Shown in pieces: positions 57,115-64,000 of a DNA stretch of 64,000 bases (position 1 is the first letter of the stretch; each line of letters starts with the position of its first letter). The notes below the pieces were generated by a model. That model ran no database searches. It was not told the origin of the DNA and was given only the letters and a program-made list of their open reading frames with translations. The DNA lies in assembly GCF_034058155.1 (NCBI RefSeq), contig NZ_CP139148.1, positions 2,294,001-2,358,000 of the forward strand, read 5' to 3'. This DNA is from Flavobacterium sp. KACC 22761 (GTDB lineage Bacteria > Bacteroidota > Bacteroidia > Flavobacteriales > Flavobacteriaceae). Position numbers and translations under genes: made by a program.

Positions 57115-58110
57115 ATGGAAGCGACAGTTACTACTGCAAATAACAACGAAAAAACTTGGGGAGGCGGAGATGATATCCAACCATTAGGAGCAAGTTATGG
57201 TAAAATGATGATGTGGTTTTTCATCGTATCAGATGCCTTAACATTCTCTGGATTCCTTGCTGCTTATGGTTTTTCTAGATTTAAATTTATTGAAACTTGG
57301 CCTTTGGCTGACGAAGTGTTTACACACTTCCCATTTATGCATGGCGTTTCGGCTCCTATGTATTATGTAGCCTTAATGACTTTTATCTTGATTTTCTCAT
57401 CTGTAACAATGGTTTTGGCTGTTGATGCAGGTCATCAATTAAAAAAGACAAAAGTTGCTATTTTTATGTTCTTGACTATTATTGGAGGTTTAATTTTCGT
57501 TGGTTCTCAAGCTTGGGAGTGGAAAAACTTCATTAAAGGAGAATATGGTGCAGTAGAAACAGCAGGTGGAAGTTTATTGCAGTTTGTTGATAAAGACGGT
57601 AAAAGAGTTGCTCTTGAAGCATTTGCTGTAAAATTACCAGAACAAAGAGAAGCTTTGACAAGAAGTCATGGAACTTGGTTTGTTGAAGATGCTGAAACAC
57701 AACCAACCTATACAGTTGCTGAAGTTCAAGCTGGTTTTAAAGCGCATCCTGAATTATTGATCAGAACAGAACAGATTATTGAAAATAACGGAAAAAAGAG
57801 TAAAAAGGTTCTGACTAGAGCAGAAGCTGAAACTCGTTTAGCAACTGCAAAATATGTAGTAGAAGGAGCAAACTTAACTAGAAACGAATACGGAAGCAAA
57901 TTATTTGCTGATTTCTTCTTCTTCATCACTGGATTCCACGGATTCCACGTATTTTCTGGAGTTATCATTAATATCATTATCTTCTTTAATGTATTATTAG
58001 GAACTTACGAGAAAAGAAGAAGCTACGAAATGGTAGAGAAAGTTGGATTATACTGGCACTTTGTAGATTTAGTTTGGGTATTCGTATTTACAGTTTTCTA
58101 CTTAGTTTAA
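57115..58110 (+). CDS. Cytochrome c oxidase subunit III (long form with insertion)
   Basis: A 331-residue subunit III. The family helices are recognised at the start (MMMWFFIVSDALTFSGFLAA) and the end (GLYWHFVDLVWVFVFTVFYL), with GFHGFHVFSG between. A soluble segment of about 130 residues (about 140-265) is inserted between helices near QAWEWKNFIKGEYG and SKLFADFFFF; it is charged and has no recognised domain. The gene lies between the short subunit III and subunit IV. Confidence 0.92.
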   Translation: MEATVTTANNNEKTWGGGDDIQPLGASYGKMMMWFFIVSDALTFSGFLAAYGFSRFKFIETWPLADEVFTHFPFMHGVSAPMYYVALMTFILIFSSVTMVLAVDAGHQLKKTKVAIFMFLTIIGGLIFVGSQAWEWKNFIKGEYGAVETAGGSLLQFVDKDGKRVALEAFAVKLPEQREALTRSHGTWFVEDAETQPTYTVAEVQAGFKAHPELLIRTEQIIENNGKKSKKVLTRAEAETRLATAKYVVEGANLTRNEYGSKLFADFFFFITGFHGFHVFSGVIINIIIFFNVLLGTYEKRRSYEMVEKVGLYWHFVDLVWVFVFTVFYLV

Positions 58111-58129
58111 TTTTTTAAGATTTATTATT

Positions 58130-58486
58130 ATGGCACACGGTCACGAATACGTATCAAATACAAAAAGAATCTGGTTTGTTTTTGCATTACTATCAGTAGT
58201 AACTACAGTAGAGGTTATTCTTGGTATCTACAAACCTGCAGTTTTAGAAGGTAATCATTTTGTAGGTTTGAATTTATTGAACTGGATTTTCTATATCCTT
58301 ACAATTTTCAAAGCATATTATATTGTATGGGCATTTATGCACATGGAAGGTGAAAAAAGCAGTCTTAGATGGTCTGTTGTATCACCAGTTGTTTTCCTAG
58401 TTTTATATTTATTGTTTATTCTTTTGACAGAAGGACATTATATTTATGGGGTTTTTAAAGATTCTACTATTAAATGGAATTTTTAA
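58130..58486 (+). CDS. Cytochrome c oxidase subunit IV-like protein
   Basis: A 118-residue protein with three membrane helices (about 14-33, 49-70 and 82-104), the layout of prokaryotic oxidase subunit IV. The helix with IVWAFMHMEGEKSSLRW carries the typical family motif. It lies 19 bases after subunit III and ends the subunit cluster before a terminator. Confidence 0.88.
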   Translation: MAHGHEYVSNTKRIWFVFALLSVVTTVEVILGIYKPAVLEGNHFVGLNLLNWIFYILTIFKAYYIVWAFMHMEGEKSSLRWSVVSPVVFLVLYLLFILLTEGHYIYGVFKDSTIKWNF

Positions 58487-58506
58487 CATGATATTAATTC
58501 GAAAAG

Positions 58507-58532
58507 AAGCTCCGATTTGCGGAGCTTTTTTT
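58507..58532 (+). terminator. Terminator after oxidase subunit IV
   Basis: An 8-bp stem AAGCTCCG / CGGAGCTT (58507-58514 with 58520-58527) with loop ATTTG and a T run. Confidence 0.9.
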
Positions 58533-58565
58533 ATTTTTGTACCTCAATAATTTCCCGCATAAACA

Positions 58566-59207
58566 ATGAAAAAAAATATAGTTCTCTTTGTACTTTTTGT
58601 TTTGCCAATTGTAGCCTATTTATTTTTTGCTTCTGGTGTAAATAGTTTCACAACACTTCCTGTAATAACACCAAAAGTTGCCGATTTTGGAAATTGGAAT
58701 TCATTAAACGGAAAAAAAATCTCTCTTAATAAAAAGATTACGGTACTTGGTTTTGGAGGTACAAATATTTTAGAGAACCGAGGGAATTACTTCAATCTAA
58801 ATGAAAAAATCTACAAACGTTATAACGGTTTTGAAGATCTTCAGTTTGTGATTTTGTGTCCGCTTGGAACAGAGAAAGAAGCTCAAAAAATAGTCGATGC
58901 TTTGTCTCCTTTTACAGATGTCAAAAATTGGAATTTTGTTTTTGCTTCGAAAGAAGAAGTTCAAAAGTTTTATGACGGACTTCATTTAAAGGGAAAATTA
59001 AATGAGAATCTTGGAAGTCCAAATGTTTACATTGTTGATAAAGAAAGGAATCTTAGAGGTAGAAAAAACAAAGATGAATATAAGGAAGGCTATGATACTT
59101 TTCATCCATCAGAGTTGAGTAATGAAATGCTGGATGATTTCAAAATTATTTTATACGAATACCGAGCAGCTCTTAAAAAGAATCACAACGCTACTAAACA
59201 ACTTTAA
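58566..59207 (+). CDS. SCO-like membrane-anchored protein lacking the metal-binding Cys pair
   Basis: A 213-residue protein with one N-terminal membrane anchor (about 4-22). Its C-terminal half parallels the SCO protein next door: VKNWNFVFASKEEVQKFY corresponds to SSNWNFLTGDKATIMDLS, and NVYIVDKERNLRGRKN corresponds to LFALIDKDGKIRCRKD. The CxxxC copper site of SCO is absent; only a lone Cys is present in ILCPLG. It is therefore a thioredoxin-fold relative of SCO that probably does not bind copper the same way. It lies 11 bases before sco. A role in oxidase assembly is inference from position. Confidence 0.65.
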   Translation: MKKNIVLFVLFVLPIVAYLFFASGVNSFTTLPVITPKVADFGNWNSLNGKKISLNKKITVLGFGGTNILENRGNYFNLNEKIYKRYNGFEDLQFVILCPLGTEKEAQKIVDALSPFTDVKNWNFVFASKEEVQKFYDGLHLKGKLNENLGSPNVYIVDKERNLRGRKNKDEYKEGYDTFHPSELSNEMLDDFKIILYEYRAALKKNHNATKQL

Positions 59208-59218
59208 TTTTTATCGAC

Positions 59219-59908
59219 ATGTTTAAAAATAAATCATACATCGGAATTTCGTTTATTGTTTTGATTTTTGGAATTTATGCAGTACCAAAAATTGTTGACA
59301 GGATAAAAAACGGAGAAGTTGTAAAAGGAAACCGCTTGGATAACGTTGGTTTGAAAGATTCAAAAGATGCAGCAAAACTGTTGACTATTGGACCCGCTCC
59401 TAAATTTGAATTGACAAATCAAGATGGTGCAAAAGTTTCAAATGAAACGTATAAAGGAAAAGTTTATGTTTTAGAATTCTTCTTCACAACTTGTCCTTCA
59501 ATTTGTCCAAAGATGAATGTAAGCATGCTAGAAATTGAAAAAACTTTCTTTGGAAATCCAAACTTCGGAATTGTTTCAATTACTATAGATCCTAATCATG
59601 ATACGCCAAAAGTTTTGAAAGATTACGCAAAATTGCTTGGTGCAAAATCTTCAAATTGGAATTTCCTTACGGGTGATAAAGCAACAATTATGGATTTGTC
59701 TAACAAAGGATTTAACTTGTATGCCGGTGAAAATGACAAAGTGAGTGGAGGTTTTGAGCATTCTGGTTTATTTGCCCTGATTGACAAAGATGGTAAAATT
59801 CGATGCAGAAAAGATGAATTTGGAAATCCAATTTTGTATTATGATGGATTAGATAAAAAAGGAGTTAGAGAAATTCAAGAAGATATTAAAGTATTATTAG
59901 CAGAATAA
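59219..59908 (+). CDS. SCO1/SenC family copper chaperone
   Basis: A 229-residue protein with an N-terminal membrane anchor and a thioredoxin-fold domain. The copper-binding Cys pair is in TCPSICPK (Cys92, Cys96) and the His ligand is His181 in GGFEHSGLF. SCO proteins deliver copper to, or reduce, the CuA site of oxidase subunit II. It stands between the Cys-less SCO-like protein and the DUF420 gene. Confidence 0.93.
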   Translation: MFKNKSYIGISFIVLIFGIYAVPKIVDRIKNGEVVKGNRLDNVGLKDSKDAAKLLTIGPAPKFELTNQDGAKVSNETYKGKVYVLEFFFTTCPSICPKMNVSMLEIEKTFFGNPNFGIVSITIDPNHDTPKVLKDYAKLLGAKSSNWNFLTGDKATIMDLSNKGFNLYAGENDKVSGGFEHSGLFALIDKDGKIRCRKDEFGNPILYYDGLDKKGVREIQEDIKVLLAE

Positions 59909-59910
59909 AA

Positions 59911-60453
59911 ATGGAAGATAATTCAATAGAAAAAAAATACAATAAATTTATTATTGCCGTTTCAATTGTAATACCAGTTGTGGTAGCAATTTTATTTGGC
60001 GTAAAACTAAAAGATTTTGGTTACAATGTTGAACCGTTATCCATGTTGCCTCCGGTTTATGCGACAATAAATGGTATAACAGCTGTTGTACTTGTTGCTG
60101 CTGTAATGGCCATTAAAAATGGAAAACGTGTATTGCATGAGCGCTTAATGACTTTTGCGATTGCCTTGTCAGTTGCTTTTTTGGTGATGTATGTTGCATA
60201 TCATATGACGGCAGATTCTACTAAATATGGTGGAGAAGGCGTTTTGCGTTATGTGTATTTCTTTATTTTAATAACGCATATTTTATTGTCCATAGCAATT
60301 ATTCCGCTTGTTTTATTCACTTATGTTAGAGCATTGGCGCAACGTTTTGACAGGCATAAAAAATTAGCTAAAATAACTTTTCCACTTTGGTTGTATGTTG
60401 CGGTTACAGGTGTGGTAGTTTACTTAATGATTTCTCCTTATTATGCGCATTAA
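59911..60453 (+). CDS. DUF420 membrane protein (CtaM-like)
   Basis: A 180-residue protein with five membrane helices and the DUF420 pattern: LPPVYATINGITAVVLVAA, GKRVLHERLMTFAI, and ITHILLSIAIIPLVLFTY, with conserved His residues inside the membrane. In Staphylococcus the DUF420 protein CtaM is needed for aa3 oxidase maturation; the same role is likely here from the gene order. It starts 2 bases after sco and overlaps the next gene by 11 bases. Confidence 0.88.
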   Translation: MEDNSIEKKYNKFIIAVSIVIPVVVAILFGVKLKDFGYNVEPLSMLPPVYATINGITAVVLVAAVMAIKNGKRVLHERLMTFAIALSVAFLVMYVAYHMTADSTKYGGEGVLRYVYFFILITHILLSIAIIPLVLFTYVRALAQRFDRHKKLAKITFPLWLYVAVTGVVVYLMISPYYAH

Positions 60454-60715
60454 AAATAAAATATCAAATTTTCAAACTTCAAATTCCAAATTGCAAAAAG
60501 TGATTTTTGGAATTTGTATTTTCTTGATTGGAATTTCAGCGAATGCTCAATGTGCAATGTGTCGTGCAGCATTGGCGGGAGATTCAAATACAAAAAAAGC
60601 TGAAGCTGTAAACGACGGAATTGTATATTTAATGGTCATTCCATATTTACTTGTAGGGATAATTGGTGTTCTGATTTACAGAATGTACCAATCTAAAAAG
60701 AAAAAAGCAGTCTAA
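60443..60715 (+). CDS. Small membrane protein with CxxC motif
   Basis: A 90-residue protein with a signal-like helix (about 18-36), then AQCAMCRAAL at about 35-44 and a second membrane helix (about 63-82) ending in a Lys-rich tail. The CxxC just after the first helix would lie in the periplasm, where it could bind copper or act in thiol chemistry. Genes of this form next to DUF420 recur in Bacteroidota as I recall. The first codons overlap the DUF420 gene by 11 bases. Function unknown. Confidence 0.7.
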   Translation: MRIKNKISNFQTSNSKLQKVIFGICIFLIGISANAQCAMCRAALAGDSNTKKAEAVNDGIVYLMVIPYLLVGIIGVLIYRMYQSKKKKAV

Positions 60716-60734
60716 ATTTTAGACTGCTTTTTTT
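60703..60734 (+). terminator. Terminator overlapping the stop of the CxxC gene
   Basis: An 11-bp stem around AAGCAGTCTAA / TTAGACTGCTT followed by a T run. The gene's TAA stop at 60713-60715 lies inside the stem. Confidence 0.88.
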
Positions 60735-60738
60735 ATCT

Positions 60739-60746
60739 TAATTTTG
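60739..60746 (+). promoter_or_regulatory. -7-like box left of the insertion sequence
   Basis: TAATTTTG fits TAnnTTTG and faces right into the insertion sequence. No matching TTG lies upstream. It could be the remnant promoter of the gene now at 62104. Confidence 0.3.
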
Positions 60747-60806
60747 TCTTGTCCTGAAATAGCGATACACAAAAAGTGGATATGCAAACAAAAACTGGAG
60801 AAAAAG

Positions 60807-61685
60807 TTAAGCTACATTTTTATAATTAGTTAGTTTGTTAAATTCTTCAATTGTTTTATAGTTCAAAGCCGAATGTCTTCTTTTTTTGTTATACCAAATT
60901 TCGATGTATTCAAAAATTTCAAGTTCCATCTGTTCTCTAGAAATTAATTTACTTCCATAAACCAATTCCGTTTTTAAAGATTTGAAAAAACTTTCAGCAA
61001 CCGCGTTATCCCAGCAGTCTCCTTTACGGCTCATACTTCTTGTGATATTTTTATAAGAATCCAATACATTAGTAAATTTTTTATTGGCATATTGGATTCC
61101 TCGGTCAGAATGGAATATTAATTCACTTGCAATTGTTCTGTTCTTTACAGCCATTTTCCAAGCCGTCATTGTAGTTTGTTTAGTGCTTAGTCCATTGCTT
61201 AAACTCCAGCCGACTATCTTTCTGTCAAATAAATCTAAAATGATGGTCAGATATAAAAAACCATCCTTTGTCTGTATATAGGTGATGTCTGAAACCCAAG
61301 CCTTTGCTGGTTCTGTTGCTGTAAATTCCCTTTTTAGAATATTTGGAACAACAAAATGATTGTGTTTTGAATTGGTTGTTACTTTGAATTTTTTACTCAA
61401 TTTGCTGTACAGTCCTAACTGCTTCATGTATTTAGCCACAGTTATTCTGGATATCTGATATCCTTGGCTTTGCAGTTCAAGGGTAATTCTAGGGCTTCCA
61501 TACCGCTGTTTAGCATTAAAATATATTGAAGCAATTTCTTCTTTTATCAGGGCAGTCTTCCTCTGTCTTTCTGATAGAATCTGCCGCTTCCAATTATAGT
61601 AGCTGCTTGGGCTTACTTTTAAAACTTTGCACATCTTTTCAATCGAATATATTTTTTCATGGTCTTTTATGAAAAGATAAATCAT
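60807..61685 (-). CDS. IS3-family transposase OrfB (DDE integrase domain)
   Basis: A 292-residue frame with an HTH_21-like region (about 25-85, RYGSPRITLELQSQGYQISR) and an rve integrase core: Asp in WVSDITYIQTKDGF, Asp in FHSDRGIQYANKKF and Glu in AVAESFFKSLKTEL give the DDE triad. It ends with the YNKKRRHSALNY motif typical of IS3 elements. Its ATG overlaps the OrfA stop (ATGA). The active enzyme is probably the OrfAB fusion made by a -1 frameshift near the end of orfA. Confidence 0.94.
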   Translation of the reverse strand: MIYLFIKDHEKIYSIEKMCKVLKVSPSSYYNWKRQILSERQRKTALIKEEIASIYFNAKQRYGSPRITLELQSQGYQISRITVAKYMKQLGLYSKLSKKFKVTTNSKHNHFVVPNILKREFTATEPAKAWVSDITYIQTKDGFLYLTIILDLFDRKIVGWSLSNGLSTKQTTMTAWKMAVKNRTIASELIFHSDRGIQYANKKFTNVLDSYKNITRSMSRKGDCWDNAVAESFFKSLKTELVYGSKLISREQMELEIFEYIEIWYNKKRRHSALNYKTIEEFNKLTNYKNVA

Positions 61686-61981
61686 CGACCTCCCTTGGAA
61701 AAGATGCTTATAGCCTTTTTTAGAATATCACGTTCTAATTCTGCTTCTTTTAATTTTTTTTCAAGCTCATGGATTTTTTCCTGTTCAGGGCTAAGTTTTA
61801 ATTTTTCTTTCCCAGGAAAACTTCCTGTTCCAAATTCTTGGTAATCCTGACGCCATTTGTAAAGTAAAGGTGCTGTTATTCCAAGTTCCTTGGCTAATTG
61901 TGAGATATTATCTCTTTCATAACTTAATTGGACTGCTTTCTCTTTAAAATTGCGGTCATAAGTTTTACGATTATCTTTCAT
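61682..61981 (-). CDS. IS3-family transposase OrfA (HTH)
   Basis: A 99-residue protein with a helix-turn-helix (about 8-50, ISQLAKELGITAPLLYKWRQ) and a leucine-zipper-like coiled coil (about 62-92). A canonical slippery heptamer A AAA AAG, in the zero frame, lies at 61721-61715 on the minus strand. The -1 frame is open from there into orfB, predicting an OrfAB transposase of about 391 residues. Confidence 0.93.
   Translation of the reverse strand: MKDNRKTYDRNFKEKAVQLSYERDNISQLAKELGITAPLLYKWRQDYQEFGTGSFPGKEKLKLSPEQEKIHELEKKLKEAELERDILKKAISIFSKGGR
61715..61721 (-). promoter_or_regulatory. Predicted -1 ribosomal frameshift site of the IS
   Basis: A AAA AAG in the orfA frame, 31 bases before the orfA stop, with no stop in the -1 frame up to the orfB ATG. 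IS3 elements commonly use this kind of site. Confidence 0.7.
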
Positions 61982-62103
61982 GCTCTAAAGTTAAGATTTA
62001 GTTCTTAACTAGAACTCCATGCTAAGTTAGCACATCCATTTATATCGTACAAGTCAAGGAAAACGAAACAATACATACCAAAACCATAATAAAACAATAG
62101 GCT

Positions 62104-63567
62104 ATGAGAAAAATTTTTAATCGAGACAATATTTTTTTGTTATTATTAATGCTGTTAGTTTTTGGTAGTAAAGCAAACGCGCAGAATAATGAAAACGGCG
62201 ACGGTGGTTTTAACTGGGACGGCATGAATGATTTAGATAATGTTAATGTTGGGCCATCTGGCGGGGGAGGAAATACTCCTGCATGGGATTATGCTTCTAA
62301 TTACTGGGATCAAAATCCTAACGATTATATTGGAAGTAATAACGACTATTATAACGAGCAATATAGTACAGGGCCCAGTAATCCTGGATATCCTTCAGGT
62401 GGAGGATCTGGTGGTGCTGGGGGTGTTAACAGACAAACCGTATCAGATGTTGCATTGACAAAAAGTGTAAAGCCTGGAGAAACTCATACACAAGATGTCA
62501 AGATGTTGAGGGATCCTAATAAGAGCACTAATAAAAAAGTAATAGATCTCGTTATTAATGGAGAAAAAGTCGGCACGGTTACTTTCTTTGCACCTTTGAG
62601 GGATGCTAATGGAGTAGATATATATTCTAAAATGACTGTCGAAGTTTTTTCCAATTGTCCTATAGCTATAGCGAGTCTGACACCTATCAATCCAGAAACA
62701 TCAAGTTATAATGGTGATCAACACAGTACGAATGGTAATCTTGAGAATGCTTTGGCAGAACTAAAAATTTATGATAATTTTATGCAAATGAGCTTTAATG
62801 TGCCAATTAATGAAGAGGAAGATCTAGTAATTACAACAAGTGGGGTGCCATTAGATACACCTCAAGCTTATGAAAACGCACTCAACGAAGCGGGCAAAGG
62901 CGATTTTAAAATTATAAATGGCGTTGTTAAAATTAAGGCAGACAATGGAACTTATGTTTTAACCTCAGATACAAATGTCTCATCACCAACTGTTTTAAGT
63001 AGAGTCAAAAATTTAGCCGCAATTTTAACCAAGAGCCTTGGAGGAGACCAAAAAGAAGTTTATATTAATACCGAAAAAGGAGAAAAAAAATCAGAAGATA
63101 ATCAAGCATGGACACGTAAAATATTAGGAGCGACATTTCAAACTATTTATTTAAATATTAATGGCGGATTTAATGCAGAACTGAATAATCTTAATAACTT
63201 TAAAAGTATTATAAAGCATGAACTGTTTCATGTGGAAGATAATAGAGACGAAAATTTTAGGAGTGATTTATCTACACACGCAGATGTATATGTTAGAGCT
63301 GCAAATAATTATACGTATAATACGACTACCGATGATTTTAAAATGCACAATGCGGCAGCATTTGCGAAGTATTTATTAAATATGGCTAAAGACTCAGAAT
63401 TTTCATTAAATGATATCTTGACGAAAATTACTGCATTTAATAAAAACAATGGTGGGGTAAAAATTTTGACTCCATCAGGAGCTTTTTCAAAAGCAACAAT
63501 AACTTTACGAGTACAATATAAAAATGTAATATCTGAACCTATAGAATATGGAAAAATCGATGAATAA
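62104..63567 (+). CDS. Secreted putative zinc metallopeptidase (HExxH), unknown family
   Basis: A 487-residue protein with a signal peptide (ends near SKANAQ, residue 27). Residues ~28-115 are low complexity, rich in Gly, Asn, Tyr and Asp. A beta-rich part follows (about 120-260). Residues ~320-420 hold IIKHELFHVEDNRDE, a zincin HExxH motif (His372, Glu373, His376), with His392 in STHADVY as a possible third ligand. No T9SS C-terminal signal was seen. I did not recognise a named family. The gene lies right after the insertion sequence and overlaps the next, lipoprotein, gene by 8 bases, so the two are probably made together. Confidence 0.65.
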   Translation: MRKIFNRDNIFLLLLMLLVFGSKANAQNNENGDGGFNWDGMNDLDNVNVGPSGGGGNTPAWDYASNYWDQNPNDYIGSNNDYYNEQYSTGPSNPGYPSGGGSGGAGGVNRQTVSDVALTKSVKPGETHTQDVKMLRDPNKSTNKKVIDLVINGEKVGTVTFFAPLRDANGVDIYSKMTVEVFSNCPIAIASLTPINPETSSYNGDQHSTNGNLENALAELKIYDNFMQMSFNVPINEEEDLVITTSGVPLDTPQAYENALNEAGKGDFKIINGVVKIKADNGTYVLTSDTNVSSPTVLSRVKNLAAILTKSLGGDQKEVYINTEKGEKKSEDNQAWTRKILGATFQTIYLNINGGFNAELNNLNNFKSIIKHELFHVEDNRDENFRSDLSTHADVYVRAANNYTYNTTTDDFKMHNAAAFAKYLLNMAKDSEFSLNDILTKITAFNKNNGGVKILTPSGAFSKATITLRVQYKNVISEPIEYGKIDE

Positions 63568-64000
63568 TTTCAAAATTGGAATAGTGCTTTTAGTCTCGTT
63601 TTGCATTTCATGCAGTAAAAAAAGTGAGATTGAATCGACTTTTAGGACTAGTGAAAATGAATACTGGAAATATAAAAATTATTGCTTAGGTACAAAAGGA
63701 ATTTACTTCCAATTTAAAGAAGATGGCTCTTATGATAAATATTTATTGTACATAGATGAAGGATTTAGCAGATTTAATACAGACATGGGGGGGGGGATTG
63801 ATAGAAGAGTGTGGTCAATAAAAGATGATTCGACATTTGTTTTTGATAATGCAGAATATCATATAGAAAAAATAAGCAAGGAGGAAGTTTTGCTCTCTTA
63901 TTACCACTACAAAATTAAGGATAAAAAGTGTTTTATCAGTCTAAAAAAATTAGTTGATGGTCCAAGGGGACCTAAGTCTTTAGATTCTGTGAAAGTAAAA
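63560..64000 (+). CDS. Lipoprotein with a G10 tract, cut by window edge
   Basis: The frame is open from ATG 63560 to the window end (147 codons seen, no stop). The N-terminus MNNFKIGIVLLVSFCISC is a lipoprotein signal with the lipid-accepting Cys at residue 18. The visible mature part is a charged, beta-like domain without a recognised family. Codons 76-79 contain ten G in a row (63787-63796, read M-G-G-G). One base more or fewer brings a stop within 2 or about 12 codons. The 8-base overlap with the HExxH gene suggests that the two products work together. Confidence 0.7.
   Translation, partial: MNNFKIGIVLLVSFCISCSKKSEIESTFRTSENEYWKYKNYCLGTKGIYFQFKEDGSYDKYLLYIDEGFSRFNTDMGGGIDRRVWSIKDDSTFVFDNAEYHIEKISKEEVLLSYYHYKIKDKKCFISLKKLVDGPRGPKSLDSVKVK
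63787..63796 (+). repeat. Homopolymer G10 tract in the lipoprotein gene
   Basis: Ten consecutive G in an otherwise A/T-rich coding region. Runs of this kind are prone to slippage during replication. Confidence 0.9.

Larger units (their letters stand above)
60750..62062 (-). mobile_element. IS3-family insertion sequence
   Basis: Two overlapping transposase frames on the minus strand are bordered by imperfect inverted repeats. An inner pair is clear: TGGATATGCAAAC at 60777 onward and TGGATGTGCTAAC read inward from 62038. Weaker similarity continues outward to TCCT at 60752 and 62060, so the tips are either near 60777/62038 (1.26 kb) or near 60750/62062 (1.31 kb). No clear target duplication was found for either choice. 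Both transposase frames are intact, so the element may be active. Confidence 0.65.

Noticed and set aside
60747..62065. Target-site duplication of the insertion sequence
   Set aside because: Neither candidate pair of ends shows matching 3-4 base flanks.

Overview
The window reads as chromosomal DNA of a gliding Flavobacterium (phylum Bacteroidota). The signs are low GC with A/T-rich spacers, -7 boxes of the TAnnTTTG type instead of E. coli-like promoters, an alternative complex III / cytochrome oxidase operon, and the type IX secretion / gliding genes sprA and remB. No rRNA, tRNA or CRISPR array was seen.

Layout. (1) 1-5552: a truncated universal stress protein gene on the minus strand, then the translation/transcription operon rimP-nusA-infB, led by a promoter and a terminator-like hairpin. 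(2) 5685-6651: a DUF4920 protein and a convergent SPOR protein sharing a two-way terminator. (3) 6870-18278: a respiratory operon actABCDEF-coxBA (quinol:cytochrome c oxidoreductase ACIII plus oxidase subunits II and I). (4) 18387-22570: ruvB, an alpha/beta hydrolase, a cytochrome P450 and queG. (5) 22571-23577: an A/T-rich 1-kb spacer with a 19-base palindrome. (6) 23578-38757: a surface-adhesin locus, made of a giant repeat-built protein of about 4064 residues with a T9SS type-B C-terminal signal, a PorP/SprF partner and an OmpA-family protein. (7) 38975-40549: a damaged lipoprotein gene fused in frame to a small outer-membrane protein gene. (8) 40809-44331: a CBS protein, malic enzyme maeB and ruvA. 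(9) 44355-55422: sprA, gcvH, a VanZ-like gene, deoC and remB. (10) 55580-60715: oxidase biogenesis and remaining subunits (cyoE, two subunit III proteins, subunit IV, a Cys-less SCO-like protein, SCO, DUF420, and a small CxxC membrane protein). (11) 60750-62062: an IS3-family insertion sequence. (12) 62104-64000: an accessory pair, a secreted HExxH protein overlapping a lipoprotein gene that carries a run of ten G and runs off the window.

How it fits together. ACIII and the oxidase subunits form one electron path from menaquinol to oxygen, with assembly factors clustered 40 kb away. SprA forms the outer-membrane T9SS channel that would export the giant adhesin, SprF-like protein would attach it at the surface, and RemB is a mobile gliding protein. 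The most unusual parts are the giant gene's recent internal amplification with base composition unlike its flanks, the broken and fused lipoprotein/OMP locus, and the right-edge pair with a G10 tract placed where a one-base change would truncate the lipoprotein.
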